Origin: Spirosoma aureum
GTDB lineage: Bacteria > Bacteroidota > Bacteroidia > Cytophagales > Spirosomataceae
NCBI RefSeq assembly: GCF_011604685.1
Contig: NZ_CP050063.1
Span: forward strand, 8,225,001 to 8,289,000
Direction: 5' to 3'
DNA: 64,000 bases
A program made the translations under genes and the position numbers. Below, piece by piece: positions 63,537 to 64,000 of the stretch. Every line of letters begins with the position of its first letter. Position 1 is the first letter of the stretch. Below the pieces are notes generated by a model that saw nothing but the letters and a program-made list of their open reading frames with translations, did not search any database and had not been told where the DNA came from.

Positions 63537-64000
63537 TCATTCATTTGTTAATTCTTCCCCTTCCAATACTTGCTCTGGCGCTAAGCTATTGAATAAACTT
63601 TGTAGCCGAAATAGGTTGTACTCATTCCGCTATTCTTTAATCTTCTGCTGGTTCTTCTAAAGAGTAAGAACCAATGAACCAAAAGACATTCATCCCTTAG
63701 GCTTCCATTAAAAGATTTAACAAATGAGTTGTATGTCGGTTTCTAGGTCGGGAGAAATCTAAAACTACCTAGTTGACATAAGCCTACTTATCCAATGTTT
63801 TAGAAATAAACTCGCTCATGTTATCGACTCGAATCCGCTTGGGAACTACCTGCTGATCTGATTTCAATTGATACACTGCCGTTACCATGTTATTTCACTT
63901 CAAGGATTGGCCTGCGCGAATCGCCAAACACTTGCGGCTAAGATTATCTACTAGATTAAAGGCCCGAAACTCATGCCCTAGCATTCATGACAGTTAAAGA
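63537..64000 (-). pseudogene. Decayed IS3-family transposase (integrase-core part), runs off the right edge
   Basis: Minus-strand translation shows the transposase in pieces: HEFRAFNLVDNLSRK, VPKRIRVDNMSEFISKTLDK followed by a stop, DFSRP, then in another frame NSFVKSFNGSLRDECLLVHW, then in a third KNQQKIKE (stop) RNEYNLFRLQSLFNSLAPEQ to the stop at 63537-63539. Frames shift at least twice and several stops interrupt it. The second catalytic Asp is kept (codon 63823-63825) but its VDNG turn is VDNM, and the catalytic Glu of ESFNG is Lys (codon 63716-63718). It is dead. The element's terminal repeat was not identified in 63377-63536. Confidence 0.8.

Noticed and set aside
63266..63544. Minus-strand ORF of 92 codons overlapping the ruvA end
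   Set aside because: It overlaps ruvA domain III, has no recognisable protein features, and ends in the transposase relic flank.

Overview
The window looks like a chromosomal segment of a Bacteroidota bacterium of the order Cytophagales, probably close to Spirosoma. Support: SusC/SusD outer-membrane pairs, many lipoproteins, an ECF-sigma/FecR switch, weak Shine-Dalgarno sites, and several promoters with the Bacteroidota -7 box TAnnTTTG. The genus is an inference from overall style. I saw no rRNA, tRNA or CRISPR array.

Layout. 1-6.8 kb: end of a SusC-type receptor, its SusD partner, a ceramidase-like hydrolase and a PqaA-like hydrolase. 7.1-17.4 kb: ECF sigma factor, FecR anti-sigma factor, a SusC with an N-terminal signalling (STN) domain, SusD and two formylglycine-type sulfatases, which reads as a self-regulated uptake and desulfation locus. 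17.5-22.8 kb: AraC regulator, SDR, acyl-CoA ligase and tannase/feruloyl esterase. 22.9-25.1 kb: sufC and sufD without sufB or sufS. 25.4-32.4 kb: a phytase-like esterase and, on the minus strand, a TolC/adaptor/RND heavy-metal efflux operon with a small leader gene. 32.6-38.2 kb: eboC, eboB, eboA, a Xer recombinase and rpsU, with a plus-strand lipoprotein/OMP pair among them. 38.3-46.8 kb: Ppx/GppA, a BASS transporter, MarR, DinB, a hotdog thioesterase, an RsbQ-like hydrolase next to a histidine kinase, and other hydrolases. 46.9-52.9 kb: a Gfo/Idh/MocA oxidoreductase, small secreted proteins and eboF. 53.2-57.3 kb: a TonB receptor translationally coupled to a glycerophosphodiesterase. 57.5-59.9 kb: eboE and eboD. 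60.4-64 kb: a GT2, an SDR, ruvA and a decayed IS3-type transposase.

The most interesting system is the Ebo set. All six genes (eboA-F) are present, all on the minus strand, but broken into four blocks over about 27 kb (D-E, F, A, B-C in transcription order). Unrelated plus-strand genes lie between the blocks. Ebo proteins are known from cyanobacterial scytonemin clusters and other bacteria and have been linked to moving a metabolite to the periplasm; the product here is unknown.

The second notable signal is a family of long palindromic intergenic elements. Three copies share a GCCRTGCCAC core, but their outer arms are unrelated and still self-complementary. Other non-coding structure includes ATGA-rich palindromes between stop and start codons, the same terminator stem behind both SusD genes, face-to-face rpsU/ppx promoters, and relics of an AraC regulator and a transposase.
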